Notes under the pieces: model-generated
The model's database searches: none
The model's input: the letters and a program-made list of their open reading frames with translations, nothing else
Told to the model about the DNA's origin: nothing
Part shown: positions 27,942 through 36,740 of the stretch, in pieces
How positions within the stretch are numbered: position 1 is the first letter of the stretch
Layout of the letters: the number at the start of each line of letters is the position of its first letter
Made by a program: the position numbers and the translations under genes
Source: Paenibacillus sp. 32352
GTDB taxonomy: Bacteria; Bacillota; Bacilli; Paenibacillales; NBRC-103111
Reading direction: 5' to 3'
Length of the DNA stretch: 64,000 nucleotides
NCBI RefSeq assembly: GCF_002042965.1
Contig: NZ_MZNT01000012.1
Location: forward strand, 62,001-126,000

Positions 27942-28340
27942 ATGAAAAAATATGTAGTTGCAGCCCTAACATTCTTCGTTATAGGTATAGTCTTTCTAAT
28001 TGCTACAACAAATAAGAATCCGCTCCATGTTTACCAAGTACCCGAAAATTTTACTGGACAAGTAGAAGTTACTTTTGAACAATCGGATAGCCCACCACTT
28101 CAAAAAGAAAGAAATGCTTACATTTATACCATACCTCAATCAGGTAAGTTGAAAACATCGTCTACATTGAAAAGTGGACCTGTAGAGGTGTACTATATTG
28201 ACAATCAGGGTACGCGAAAAAAAGTAAGCCATGAACAACTTCACAATGTAGCGTCTACGCATAGCAGCGACAGAGGTACGACTTCTACATTTTTTATCGG
28301 CTCTAAAGAACAGTACGAGAATTATTTGAAACAACAATGA
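27942..28340 (+). CDS. Small membrane-anchored or secreted protein, unknown function
   Basis: 132 residues, ATG behind GGGAGGAGGG. Residues 4-22 form a single hydrophobic signal anchor without a lipobox cysteine. The mature part is short and beta-rich (NFTGQVEVTFEQSDSPPL, AYIYTIPQSGKLKTSS), reminiscent of small Bacillus surface proteins in a DUF6843-like group. The family name is tentative. AT-richer than the neighbouring operons. No partner is evident. Confidence 0.65.
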   Translation: MKKYVVAALTFFVIGIVFLIATTNKNPLHVYQVPENFTGQVEVTFEQSDSPPLQKERNAYIYTIPQSGKLKTSSTLKSGPVEVYYIDNQGTRKKVSHEQLHNVASTHSSDRGTTSTFFIGSKEQYENYLKQQ

Positions 28341-28425
28341 TATTATGTATCAGCTTGGATGCAAACACCATTGTCTGGAATGTTATCGATAGATCAACAG
28401 CACAATGGTACATCTGACACTTCAA

Positions 28426-28468
28426 TTGACAAATCAATAAAAACCATATATAGTGTAGACATCTACAC
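28426..28468 (+). promoter_or_regulatory. Promoter overlapped by a MarR-type operator
   Basis: TTGACA (28426-28431), 17-base spacer, TATAGT (28449-28454). A perfect palindrome GTGTAGACATCTACAC follows at 28453-28468, covering the -10 edge and transcript start. This is the classic arrangement for MarR autorepression. Confidence 0.8.
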
Positions 28469-28486
28469 GAATTTAAGGAGAAATTT

Positions 28487-28942
28487 ATGCCAAGCGTTTT
28501 CGACATGTACCCCTATAGCCTATACATTAAGCTTATCGCGCAACGGGTCCGGGAAATTATCGACCAGCTTCTGAAGGAGCATGGCTTGAACAGCTCACAA
28601 GCGATTCTTCTCTCACATATTTATCAATCCATAGAGGAGCATAAAGAGATCAATCGAAAGTATCTTGAAAAAACAATGGCTTTAAGCGGTCCGTCTGTGA
28701 CAAATTTATTGAACGGTCTAGAAAAATCCGGATTTATCACGCGCAGCAGCAACCCTGACGACGGACGCAACCTCCGTATCGATATAACGGCCAAAGCCAA
28801 ACAATTTCTTAGCGAGAGGAGTGATGCCTTCTCGAAATCTGAAGAATTGATCACTCAAGGGATGTCTGATGCCGAAAAAGCCATGTTTGCTTCTTTGCTG
28901 ACCCGTGCTTTTGAAAATGTCGAAAAACAGCCGCCGAAATAA
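28487..28942 (+). CDS. MarR-family transcriptional repressor
   Basis: 151 residues, ATG behind TTTAAGGAG. The winged helix-turn-helix runs from about 50 to 105, with the phrases TMALSGPSVTNLLNGLEKSGFI and SSNPDDGRNLRIDITAKAK (the DxR wing). Flanking helices form the dimer region. The palindrome in its own promoter, and a near match before the aldo/keto reductase gene at 29046, indicate that it controls itself and the two downstream redox genes. The ligand is unknown; quinone or phenolic stress is typical of such families. Confidence 0.93.
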   Translation: MPSVFDMYPYSLYIKLIAQRVREIIDQLLKEHGLNSSQAILLSHIYQSIEEHKEINRKYLEKTMALSGPSVTNLLNGLEKSGFITRSSNPDDGRNLRIDITAKAKQFLSERSDAFSKSEELITQGMSDAEKAMFASLLTRAFENVEKQPPK

Positions 28943-28977
28943 TGAATTTGCCATGTGAAGTAATGAATTTGCCATGT
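28940..28977 (+). repeat. 17-bp tandem direct repeat, 21-bp period
   Basis: TAATGAATTTGCCATGT occurs at 28940-28956 and again at 28961-28977. The first TAA is the stop codon of the MarR gene. A recent local duplication is the simplest explanation. The exact two-turn spacing would also suit protein binding on one face. Confidence 0.85.
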
Positions 28978-29003
28978 ATTATTATATTTTTTTAAACAAT
29001 TAG

Positions 29004-29015
29004 GTAGACGACTAC
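29004..29015 (+). promoter_or_regulatory. Second MarR-type half-matched operator
   Basis: GTAGACGACTAC differs from the core GTAGACATCTAC of the palindrome at 28456-28467 at only two central bases. It lies 31 bases before the aldo/keto reductase start, which suggests regulation by the same MarR protein. Confidence 0.6.
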
Positions 29016-29045
29016 ATATTATATTTTAAAGTTTAGGAGATGGTC

Positions 29046-30029
29046 ATGATGAAAGATCAACAAAACGGACTGGAGCTATCCAGAATCGGACTCGGCTGCG
29101 GCCATATGTCAAATGTCAATGAAGCTGTCAAAAGTGCTGGCATTTCCGCCATTCATGCCGCTTTTGGGAGTGGAATCAATCATCTCAACACAGGGGATTT
29201 TTACGGTGCAGGCCGAAGCGAGATGGTCATAGCCGAAGCGTTGAAGGGGTACAAAAGGGATGACTATTTTATATCGCTGAAGTTTGGGGCATTAAATACG
29301 ATCGACGGTTCCTTGTACGGGCTGGATGTCTCTCCTCATCATGTTACGAACTATCTCGCCTATTCGCTCAAACGACTCAATCTTGATTATATTGATCTTT
29401 ATCAGCCCGCGAGAATCGATCTGGGTATCCCTGTTGAAGAAACGATCGGTGCCATTTCTGAATTGGTTAAGGCCGGCTATGTCAGGCAGATCGGAGTCAG
29501 CCAGGTTGACGCAGAGACGCTGAGAAGAGCGCATGCCACGCATCCGATCAGCTGGGTCGAAGTCGAATATTCACTTTTTAACCGAAGCATCGAGAAAGAT
29601 ATTTTGCCGACTGCGAGGGAATTAGGCATCGGCGTTGTTGCTTTTGGGGCGCTAGCTCATGGTCTTCTTGCCGGTCATTGGACAGACGAACGAATCCAAA
29701 AGAGCAAAGGCGGCTACATTCCGTTATTTTTTGAAGAGAATATAGAGAAAAACGTTTCTTTGGCCAAAAAGCTGGGTGGGATCGCCGCAAAAAAACAAAT
29801 GACGTTATCCCAACTAGCGTTTGCATGGATATTATCCAAAGGCGAAGACATCATACCGCTCATTGGTACCGTATCGAAGGCTCATCTTCAAGAAGCTTTG
29901 CAGTCACTTGATATTCATTTGACTGAAGATGATATCAGGGAAATCGAAGATGCGATACCAGAACAGGAGATCGCCGGCGCTTCTTTCCCCAATATGCAAT
30001 TTAGAAACGGGAAGACTGTTCGCGTATAA
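29046..30029 (+). CDS. Aldo/keto reductase, subfamily lacking the usual catalytic His
   Basis: About 327 residues from the ATG at 29046. An ATG six bases earlier is in frame but too close to TTTAGGAGA. The Asp-Tyr pair is in NHLNTGDFYGAGRSE and Lys in YFISLKFG. At the position where AKRs normally have YQHR, the sequence reads LYQPARID, so the fourth residue of the catalytic tetrad is Ala. I recall this QPAR form in a group of bacterial AKRs, so it is probably a subfamily trait, not damage. It is followed by an SDR gene and probably belongs to the MarR regulon. Confidence 0.88.
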   Translation: MMKDQQNGLELSRIGLGCGHMSNVNEAVKSAGISAIHAAFGSGINHLNTGDFYGAGRSEMVIAEALKGYKRDDYFISLKFGALNTIDGSLYGLDVSPHHVTNYLAYSLKRLNLDYIDLYQPARIDLGIPVEETIGAISELVKAGYVRQIGVSQVDAETLRRAHATHPISWVEVEYSLFNRSIEKDILPTARELGIGVVAFGALAHGLLAGHWTDERIQKSKGGYIPLFFEENIEKNVSLAKKLGGIAAKKQMTLSQLAFAWILSKGEDIIPLIGTVSKAHLQEALQSLDIHLTEDDIREIEDAIPEQEIAGASFPNMQFRNGKTVRV

Positions 30030-30063
30030 GCATTATCATACAAATGAAAGGATGTTGTTTGCC

Positions 30064-30936
30064 ATGATTATCGTTACCGGAGCCAACGGGAAATTAGGGC
30101 GGGCCGTGGTAGAACAGTTGCTTAAGCGTGTACCTGCCGAGCAGATCGGTGTCAGCGTCCGCGATCCGTATCAAGCACATGAGCTTCGGGAACGTGGAGT
30201 TCGTGTCCGTCGGGGCGACTTCAACGATGCCGAGAGTTTGCACCATGCCTTTGAAGGGGCATCGCAGGTTCTCATCGTTTCGTCCGGCATCATGAGCGAG
30301 GCTGATATCCCGCATGGTATTCAGCAGCATCAAACCGCGATTAACACGGCAAAGAAGGCAGGGGTCAGTCGAGTGCTATACACAAGTCATATGGGCTCTT
30401 CCCCGACATCTCACTTCGCCCCCATGATTCATCATGCGGCTACCGAAAAACTGCTGGAAGCTTCAGGTATAGCCTTCACATCGCTCCGTAATGGCTACTA
30501 CACTGCATCGGCACTAATGATGATTGGCGGAGCAATAAAAACAGGGGAATTGATTGCTCCTGAGGACGGTCCAGTTGCCTGGACAGCCCACTCCGACTTG
30601 GCCGAGGCTGCGGCGGCGATCATAAGCGAGCAGAAACTGGATGGCATGACCCCCAATCTTACGGGATCCGAGGCCATTGACATGGAAGGGATTGCGACAA
30701 TCGTTTCCGAGGTCTTGGGGCGAACCATCCGCCGGATCGTTGTGTCGGACGAAGAATTTCGGGACCGCATGATGTCACGAGGCGTGACGGAAACGAGTAT
30801 AAATATGCGGATGGGTATGTTTCTGGCGAGTCGTCAGGGAGACTTTGCACAAGCCGATCCTGCTCTAGCTAATTTGATCGGCCGTCCTCCGAAAAGTTTT
30901 AGAGAGGTCCTGAAAGAGTCGATTTCTCATTTATAA
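30064..30936 (+). CDS. NmrA/QorB-like NAD(P)H-dependent oxidoreductase
   Basis: 290 residues from the ATG at 30064, preceded by GAAAGGATG; the frame is open upstream through the AKR gene end. The dinucleotide motif is VTGANGKLGRAV at 4-15. Phrases VRRGDFNDAESL and RVLYTSHMGSS are typical of the quinone-reductase-2-like (QorB) branch. It sits 34 bases after the AKR gene. Together with the MarR regulator this resembles a quinone or azo-compound detoxification unit. Confidence 0.87.
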   Translation: MIIVTGANGKLGRAVVEQLLKRVPAEQIGVSVRDPYQAHELRERGVRVRRGDFNDAESLHHAFEGASQVLIVSSGIMSEADIPHGIQQHQTAINTAKKAGVSRVLYTSHMGSSPTSHFAPMIHHAATEKLLEASGIAFTSLRNGYYTASALMMIGGAIKTGELIAPEDGPVAWTAHSDLAEAAAAIISEQKLDGMTPNLTGSEAIDMEGIATIVSEVLGRTIRRIVVSDEEFRDRMMSRGVTETSINMRMGMFLASRQGDFAQADPALANLIGRPPKSFREVLKESISHL

Positions 30937-30973
30937 GGTTTGATTGAGTACATGCAGTGACTATAGAAAAATT

Positions 30974-31612
30974 TCAAATAACAACACCCAGTTTCGAAAG
31001 AACCTGATCCATTTCATCAAAATGTTCTTTGTCGCTTGAAGCATAAATCAAATTAAAACTATCGTCATTTCTCATTACCGTTATGATACTGTCATCGTAA
31101 TTCCCATAAAATTCGATACCGATCCAATGCCGAAAGGAGAAACCTTTGTTTTTAAAATTCTCACGAATAAAATCCAAGTCCGTTTGTTCTATGGAATAGA
31201 ACGATTCACAGCCGTATTCAAGAGCGAATACAGTTTGCAAAAAGGCCATCGCATGAAAAAAATCGGTCAATGCTTCAAATTCCTTATGCCATACCTTTTC
31301 ATCGTAACTCATATAGACAGGGGGATTAGTCCTTGATAGATCGTTCTTATGGATTCCCCAAACACAGACACGCTGGTTTTCGCAATAAAAAATTAAGTAT
31401 TCGCTATGTTTGAAATAGTCGAATTGCTCGGGCTTAATCAAACTATCTTGCGTATGATTCAGTCGCTCGTCTTTACCGAGTTCCAAATAATAATCTATAA
31501 ACACCTGAGGCAATTCACCAAAAATAGTTTTAATGATTTGTATCTCGTCATGACTAAACCCGTTTCGTTCTGTAATATGAAACAGGTTTTTAATCATTTT
31601 AAAATCTGTCAT
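30974..31612 (-). CDS. SMI1/KNR4 (SUKH)-like protein, possible immunity protein
   Basis: About 212 residues from the ATG at 31612, which has AAGGTG 8 bases upstream. The SUKH pattern is suggested by LPQVFIDYYLELGKDERLN at the start, then YLIFYCENQRVCVWGI and PVYMSYDEKVWHKEFEALTDFF. SUKH proteins are common antitoxins of polymorphic contact-dependent toxins. No toxin gene is adjacent, and the gene converges on the SDR gene. It is markedly AT-rich, pointing to transfer. Confidence 0.65.
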   Translation of the reverse strand: MTDFKMIKNLFHITERNGFSHDEIQIIKTIFGELPQVFIDYYLELGKDERLNHTQDSLIKPEQFDYFKHSEYLIFYCENQRVCVWGIHKNDLSRTNPPVYMSYDEKVWHKEFEALTDFFHAMAFLQTVFALEYGCESFYSIEQTDLDFIRENFKNKGFSFRHWIGIEFYGNYDDSIITVMRNDDSFNLIYASSDKEHFDEMDQVLSKLGVVI

Positions 31613-31976
31613 CTGCAACACACCTTATTTCATTTTTTTTGATCCTTATTCCGAAATGCTATCATACTACCTTATATAAAAACAAACGGAACAGCTGACC
31701 AAAGGGGCATGCATTCAAAGGAAGGTTAACAAAGCCATTTCTCAAGGCTGCGGCCCAAAGGTACCGCTTTTTCACATTGTGAGCTTGCCTGCAGTAAAAG
31801 CAACAGTAACTTTTTTCTTGCTTAATTTCGATTTGCTCCTGTACTTAGATGGGTTGGAGAGGCCCCCAAAGGAGAAAGAAAAAATCACACATTTCATTCC
31901 TGTTTGGATGTAACAAAACACCTCAGAATAGCGTTTATATTGTAGAGATAAAGTTACCTCCAAAGGAGTGGAACAT
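31613..31976. other. Intergenic stretch between divergent genes
   Basis: About 360 AT-rich bases. A weak hairpin GCGG-N10-CCGC followed by TTTTT is at about 31749-31771. On the - strand a short phrase (KLSKKKVTVAFTAGKL) at about 31772-31830 could be a gene-end remnant. No clear promoter was found. Confidence 0.3.
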
Positions 31977-32963
31977 GTGAAAAAGTACAAGGTCATGCTT
32001 GCAACCGCGTTAATAGCTTCCACTATAACCAGCTTTACCAGTCAATCGTCATATGCTCAGGATATCGCATTTCACGATATAACGACAACGTTCTGGGGTT
32101 ATTCAAACATCGAATGGGCTCTAAATAATCACATCATCGAGGGGTATCCAGACGGGACATTTAAACCCGACCAGCATGTTGGGGAAGCTGAATTTTTGGC
32201 GATGCTAATCAGAGCTTACCAGCCAGCGGAGTTTATTCCGGACCCTAATGCCTCTGATTGGAGTATCCCATATTTTACCTTTTCATCCAAGATGGGCTGG
32301 GAGGTTACCAATCCAACATCAGAGGAAACCCCTGTTCCTCTGTCAAGAGGTAAAGCTGCACAGTATCTGGCCAATGCCTCAGGTGAAAAATTAACGATCG
32401 ACCAATCTATCGAATACTTACTTGGAATCGGCATAATCGAAGGAAAAACAGCAAAGACGGTTGAAGGATATCAGGGTGGCGATAGGGTAACAAGGGCGGA
32501 GGCCGTAGCTCTTATTCAGCGTTTCAAGTCTAAACGAGATCGTTTGTTGCCGGCAGGAAAAAAGGAAGAAGCAGGAAAGGAAACGGAACGAGATCAATTA
32601 ATCATGAAACAGGTTCACGAAATTAAAGAGAAGCTTAAAGTAGGATTATCACAAGAAGAAGTGCAAAAATTATTTAAAGAAGAACATGAAATAGCACATG
32701 ATAACGGTGATTTAGAAAATGGAAGCGATTCGTATTGGAAATATAGCTTTTTTAAGGAACCAGGTTATTTGCGTAAAGATATACCAGATCACGTTATTGA
32801 CGAAGAAGGACTTAAGAACAAGAAACTGGGGGCCTATTTATTTATCGGATGGAAAAACAAAACATTACACATGTATTCCGTTTCCTACGTTAATCCAAAT
32901 GATAATAAAATTTATTTGCTTGTTATGAGCCCTGACGGAAAAATGACAGATGAACCTTTGTAG
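31977..32963 (+). CDS. S-layer homology domain protein
   Basis: 328 residues from the GTG at 31977, chosen because AAAGGAG is 8 bases upstream; an in-frame GTG overlaps that SD. Residues 1-27 form a signal peptide ending SSYAQ. An SLH domain spans about 31-80 (FWGYSNIEWALNNHIIEGYP, DGTFKPDQHVGEAEFLAML), and a second degenerate one about 120-190 (GDRVTRAEAVALI). The C-terminal ~110 residues begin with EIKEKLKVGLSQEEVQKLF, which recalls SmpA/OmlA-like folds. It is probably attached to cell-wall polymers. A terminator follows. Confidence 0.85.
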   Translation: MKKYKVMLATALIASTITSFTSQSSYAQDIAFHDITTTFWGYSNIEWALNNHIIEGYPDGTFKPDQHVGEAEFLAMLIRAYQPAEFIPDPNASDWSIPYFTFSSKMGWEVTNPTSEETPVPLSRGKAAQYLANASGEKLTIDQSIEYLLGIGIIEGKTAKTVEGYQGGDRVTRAEAVALIQRFKSKRDRLLPAGKKEEAGKETERDQLIMKQVHEIKEKLKVGLSQEEVQKLFKEEHEIAHDNGDLENGSDSYWKYSFFKEPGYLRKDIPDHVIDEEGLKNKKLGAYLFIGWKNKTLHMYSVSYVNPNDNKIYLLVMSPDGKMTDEPL

Positions 32964-33041
32964 CATCTAAGTATTGATTCACAAGTTTTGTTGACGTTTC
33001 TAGGAAGCTACTGTATTTTCATATATTGTACACACATATGT

Positions 33042-33082
33042 GGACATCCGTTTCACGGGAACGGAAATGTCCTCTTTTTTTT
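33042..33082 (+). terminator. Terminator after the SLH gene
   Basis: GGACATCCGTT, 7-base loop, AACGG-AA-ATGTCC, then TCTTTTTTTT. The stem is 11 bp with a 2-base bulge. Confidence 0.85.
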
Positions 33083-33244
33083 GTGTAAATAAAGGTGATG
33101 GAAGCGGGAAACTTGTGAGACATCAACTTCCTTGAACGCTAAATGTGACTAAGCATGCCTATTCACGATACTTTATTATAAAAAAAACAATGATAATGGG
33201 ATATTTTCGAGTCACCAATCGTGTTGTATGTAGGAGGCGAAAAA

Positions 33245-33748
33245 ATGAATAACAATTCTTTATTGCGTACGGATAAAGAATTAGCCGAACTATATCAACG
33301 GCATGCAGATCTAGTTTACAGACTGTGCTATATATATTTGAAAAATCCCGTTGATGCAGAAGACGCTGTTCAGTCTGTATTTCTAAAACTGATCAAATCT
33401 CAACCGGTTTTCAACGACCACGAGCATGAAAAAGCTTGGTTGATTGCAACCACCCAAAACTACTGTAAAGACATTCTTAAACATTGGTGGAAAACCCGTC
33501 GTGTGGCTTTAGACGCTTTACCGGAAGTTTCTTCTTGGAATGGAGAGGATCCGCCGAGGAAGGTTCTTTCAAAGATGCTTTCGCTTCCCGAAAAATACAA
33601 AACCGTTTTATATCTTTACTATTTCGAGGAGTACTCGGTAAAAGAAATATCAGCTATGTTAGGGCAAAAAGAAAGCACGATCCAAACACAACTATCTCGA
33701 GGCCGCAAACGACTTAAAATTGACTTGGGAGGGACTTACCTTGAGTAA
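33245..33748 (+). CDS. ECF-type RNA polymerase sigma factor
   Basis: About 167 residues from the ATG at 33245, which has TAGGAGG 8 bases upstream. Region 2 is seen in YQRHADLVYRLCYIYLKNPV and DAEDAVQSVFLKL, and region 4 in LPEKYKTVLYLYYFEEYSVK with EISAMLGQKESTIQTQLSRG. It directs transcription of a small regulon, usually including its own operon. The next gene overlaps its end and encodes the probable membrane anti-sigma factor. Confidence 0.94.
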   Translation: MNNNSLLRTDKELAELYQRHADLVYRLCYIYLKNPVDAEDAVQSVFLKLIKSQPVFNDHEHEKAWLIATTQNYCKDILKHWWKTRRVALDALPEVSSWNGEDPPRKVLSKMLSLPEKYKTVLYLYYFEEYSVKEISAMLGQKESTIQTQLSRGRKRLKIDLGGTYLE

Positions 33749-34763
33749 CATACATATTAATCGGATTTTTGAAGCTCTTACGCCAAAACCCGAACAAAAA
33801 GAAAAGATGTTTGAAAACATTTTAGTGCAAAGCCAGAATGAAAATACAAGTTACAGAGGATTTACTCCCGTGAAACGTTTAAGATCTGCAATACTGGCTG
33901 CCGTGCTGATGGTTTGTTTGACTACAACAGCTATTGCAGCGGCATATATGGGATTAGATGAAGCTTTATTAAAATTTCTTAATCCAGTAAATAAGGAGCA
34001 GGCGCAATATTTGTCAAATGGCGCTTATATGGTTGACAAACAAGTGGCAAATGAGAACGGATCGCTTACTATTAAGCAAGTTATCGGCGACAGCAATCTG
34101 ACCTATCTCTTAATGGACTTCACTGCTCCAGAAGGCACTGTTCTAAATGCAGCGCGATACCGTTTTGAGGAACCTATGATTAATACAAATCAGAGTTTTA
34201 GTACAGGATTTAAGGTGCTAGATGACGGGAACCCAAATGATAATAAAATTCGCTTGGTCATGAGTATCATGACCAAAAATTCAATCGCGGGCCAAACCCT
34301 GCATTTCGAATTCAAAAACGTACAAGCAGCGGAACCATTTCCTGGGATTTTTGAAACGGTCATACCGGGTTCTTGGGAAACCACATTTAAGTTGGATTTC
34401 AAGGAGTACTCTACCCTTTATCAGATCAATCAAGACATGGACATGTCTGGTTATCCAGCAGTATTAAAAACGATCTCCGTCTCGCCAATTTCGATTTCTT
34501 TAAAGATTGAAAGCAGTTCGTTGAAAGAGATTAACGAAGCCGCCGGCCGATTAAAGGAAATTGGCAAAAATGAATATTTGGATAATTACCCTATCACGAT
34601 AAAGTATAAAGATGGTACCTCAGAAACGACTAGCATTTTTACCGGAATGCATTTGCTGGATTATCTAAATGACCAAATGCTTACGATCAAAACTTTTGAA
34701 AATGTTATCAATGATAAGGAAATCGCATCTATCGTATTTTTTGATAAAGAAATTCAGCTATGA
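33741..34763 (+). CDS. DUF4179-type membrane protein, probable anti-sigma factor
   Basis: 340 residues. The TTG at 33741 is preferred because TGGGAGGGA lies 7 bases upstream; it overlaps the sigma gene by 8 bases, so translation is coupled. A short cytoplasmic part (~1-50) would bind the sigma factor. A single membrane span is at about 52-72 (AILAAVLMVCLTTTAIAAAY), followed by a large extracellular beta-rich region. This is the layout of DUF4179 proteins encoded beside ECF sigma factors. No zinc-binding HxxxCxxC motif is seen in the N-terminal part. Confidence 0.82.
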   Translation: MSNIHINRIFEALTPKPEQKEKMFENILVQSQNENTSYRGFTPVKRLRSAILAAVLMVCLTTTAIAAAYMGLDEALLKFLNPVNKEQAQYLSNGAYMVDKQVANENGSLTIKQVIGDSNLTYLLMDFTAPEGTVLNAARYRFEEPMINTNQSFSTGFKVLDDGNPNDNKIRLVMSIMTKNSIAGQTLHFEFKNVQAAEPFPGIFETVIPGSWETTFKLDFKEYSTLYQINQDMDMSGYPAVLKTISVSPISISLKIESSSLKEINEAAGRLKEIGKNEYLDNYPITIKYKDGTSETTSIFTGMHLLDYLNDQMLTIKTFENVINDKEIASIVFFDKEIQL

Positions 34764-34902
34764 AACAGAATCTACAAGAAAAGGGAATACTATGAATGGC
34801 CCTTGCACGACCGATGTAAAGGAGCGGGGGAAGGGGAACGGCTGATTTCCAATGCCTGGGGCAATTTAATTACTATTATTTTTAATTAATTGCAGCAGGT
34901 AA

Positions 34903-34950
34903 AGGTTCAGAGTTTATTCCCCATTCCACTAAAGACTCGGAACCTTTTTT
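34903..34950. terminator. Terminator between convergent genes
   Basis: AGGTTCAGAGT and ACTCGGAACCT form an 11-bp stem with one mismatch, followed by TTTTTT. Just upstream, 34861-34893 forms an A/T-only hairpin (GCAATTTAATTA / TAATTAATTGC). Confidence 0.8.
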
Positions 34951-34974
34951 AGGCAGAAATGGGCAATAATCACA

Positions 34975-36636
34975 TTAGTTGGCCAACCAACGGAGCCCTT
35001 CGTTCAACAAGACGTCTTGCCCGTCAATGTAGACTTGTTTAAACGTTTCCCTTGTCAGGGGAACTCGGATGTCGGGGGCCACGCCGCCTTGCCCAGTATA
35101 GTTGCTGTCGACTTGAATTTGTTTGTCTTTATTCAGCGACCGTCCATCCGGAAAGTTGGCTGAATATCCTTCCGGCATGTTGATCGTAATGCGGCTCGAC
35201 ACTATTCCGAACGAGCCGTTCGTACCAGTAAACCCGATCAATTTGACGTTAGGCATCCCTTTCATCACAAGAGGGAGTCCTTCGCCGGAGCTAACCGTCC
35301 GACTGTTGATCAAAACCGCTATTTTCCCGGTAAACACATTGCTGGCAGGCTTGATCATGCGCGTTTCGTTGCGGTTGATCTCGAATTTCTTCATATAACG
35401 GTTATAATAGCTCGTGTATTCGTACAGTTTCTTTTCCGGGACGAAATATCCCGCTATTATGGCGACGAGATCATCCTCGCCGCCTTTATTGTCGCGAAGA
35501 TCGAGAATCAGTCCTTTGGCTTGCTCCTTCTGAAACAGCTTCAGCAGATCCTCCAGCGGTTTCTCCGGTTTTCCGATTGGGTCAGACGGGAAGGCGGTGA
35601 TTTTGACATAGCCATAGCCGTTATCCAGCAGCTTGCCGGTAATCGGCTCGCTGTCAGACGCGCTTGATCTGAGCGATTTGAATTGATCGTCGAAAGCGGT
35701 CAGGGTGGCCGTTTTCGCTTCTTTCTCGCCCCAATTTTTGAACCCGACTTCTATTGTTTTTCCGACTGGCCCTCGAGTCATAAACAGCTCTTGATTATTA
35801 ATTTTGCCTTGCTCCGTTGCCGTAGAGGTCATGGTGCAACCGAGGTCATGCAAAGCGTCTTTGCCGTTCTTCCGATCCCAATTCACAATTTCCGCCCCGA
35901 CTTTGATCCCGTTCTGGGCAGCCGTACTGTCCGAAACAACGGAACGGACGAACACCGAGCCGTCGTCCAGGCGAATGATGCCGATCCCGAAGCTGCCTCC
36001 GACTTCTTTTTTCATGTCCTCTTCATTGTTAAGAGTAACGTGTCCGTCATGAATGGAACAAACATATTCTTTCAGTGTCTTCACGTACAAGGCTCTGTCT
36101 TTGTTGCTGTCGGCTTGCTGGAAGATCGGCTCGTATTTTTGCCTGAGAGCGTTCCAATCGATCTTCTTCCATTCCCCGAACGGGTATTCGGCCGACAAAC
36201 GCTCGTTCATTTTGACAAAAGCCGAAGCGTAGCTCATATTGCCTAAATGGCTTGCCGGGTTGTACCTGAGTTCCCCTGCCACCGTAAGCCCGAGGCCGAT
36301 CGGCGCCGCCGCGCATACACATAGGATGACCCGAAGCGCCCGGTACTTCGGAACCCTTATCGTGTGTGTCGGTTTAAACACTTTCTTCACCGTGCATAAG
36401 AAGACGATCACGGCCGGCAAATAGATCAGGTTCGACAAAGTAAAAAAATCAAGGTCTCCGCTGATAATGCTGGCCGCAACGAGCAGCATTCCGACGCTAG
36501 GCATAAAATCGAGCCATCTGTAATGGACTCGAATCGGCACGGCGTACCAGATTAAAACGCCGATCGTGATGATGGAAATTAGCAGGTCATAAACGGTGAA
36601 CCACTTGACGGAATCAATCATCCCCCATAAGCTCAT
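34975..36636 (-). CDS. S41-family (C-terminal processing) peptidase with membrane N-terminus
   Basis: 553 residues from the ATG at 36636, which has TGGAGGG 8 bases upstream; an ATG at 36702 is in frame but has no SD and overlaps the apparent -10. Four membrane spans occupy about 15-140. An outside region with a PDZ-like loop (SFGIGIIRLDDGSVFVRSVV) is at about 235-300. The S41 core has LILDLRDNKGGEDDL and the nucleophile Ser in NSRTVSSGEGLPLV. It may degrade or process envelope peptides. Four 11-bp repeats upstream suggest response-regulator control. Confidence 0.85.
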   Translation of the reverse strand: MSLWGMIDSVKWFTVYDLLISIITIGVLIWYAVPIRVHYRWLDFMPSVGMLLVAASIISGDLDFFTLSNLIYLPAVIVFLCTVKKVFKPTHTIRVPKYRALRVILCVCAAAPIGLGLTVAGELRYNPASHLGNMSYASAFVKMNERLSAEYPFGEWKKIDWNALRQKYEPIFQQADSNKDRALYVKTLKEYVCSIHDGHVTLNNEEDMKKEVGGSFGIGIIRLDDGSVFVRSVVSDSTAAQNGIKVGAEIVNWDRKNGKDALHDLGCTMTSTATEQGKINNQELFMTRGPVGKTIEVGFKNWGEKEAKTATLTAFDDQFKSLRSSASDSEPITGKLLDNGYGYVKITAFPSDPIGKPEKPLEDLLKLFQKEQAKGLILDLRDNKGGEDDLVAIIAGYFVPEKKLYEYTSYYNRYMKKFEINRNETRMIKPASNVFTGKIAVLINSRTVSSGEGLPLVMKGMPNVKLIGFTGTNGSFGIVSSRITINMPEGYSANFPDGRSLNKDKQIQVDSNYTGQGGVAPDIRVPLTRETFKQVYIDGQDVLLNEGLRWLAN

Positions 36637-36740
36637 ATGTAAAGCCCTCCAATCGAAGTTGACTCCCGGGATGGGGCGGATGTAATGCACAGATTTCATC
36701 ATAGCAGAGGAACATGAACAAAACGGAAAGATAAGCTAAG

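Noticed and set aside
31772-31830. - strand phrase ending KKKVTVAFTAGKL as a gene remnant
   Set aside because: Too short and basic to judge; the upstream part of the frame overlaps the SLH gene and is not protein-like.
35683-36246. 187-codon + strand frame inside the S41 protease gene
   Set aside because: It opposes a gene with clear catalytic motifs, lacks an SD and its product resembles no protein.
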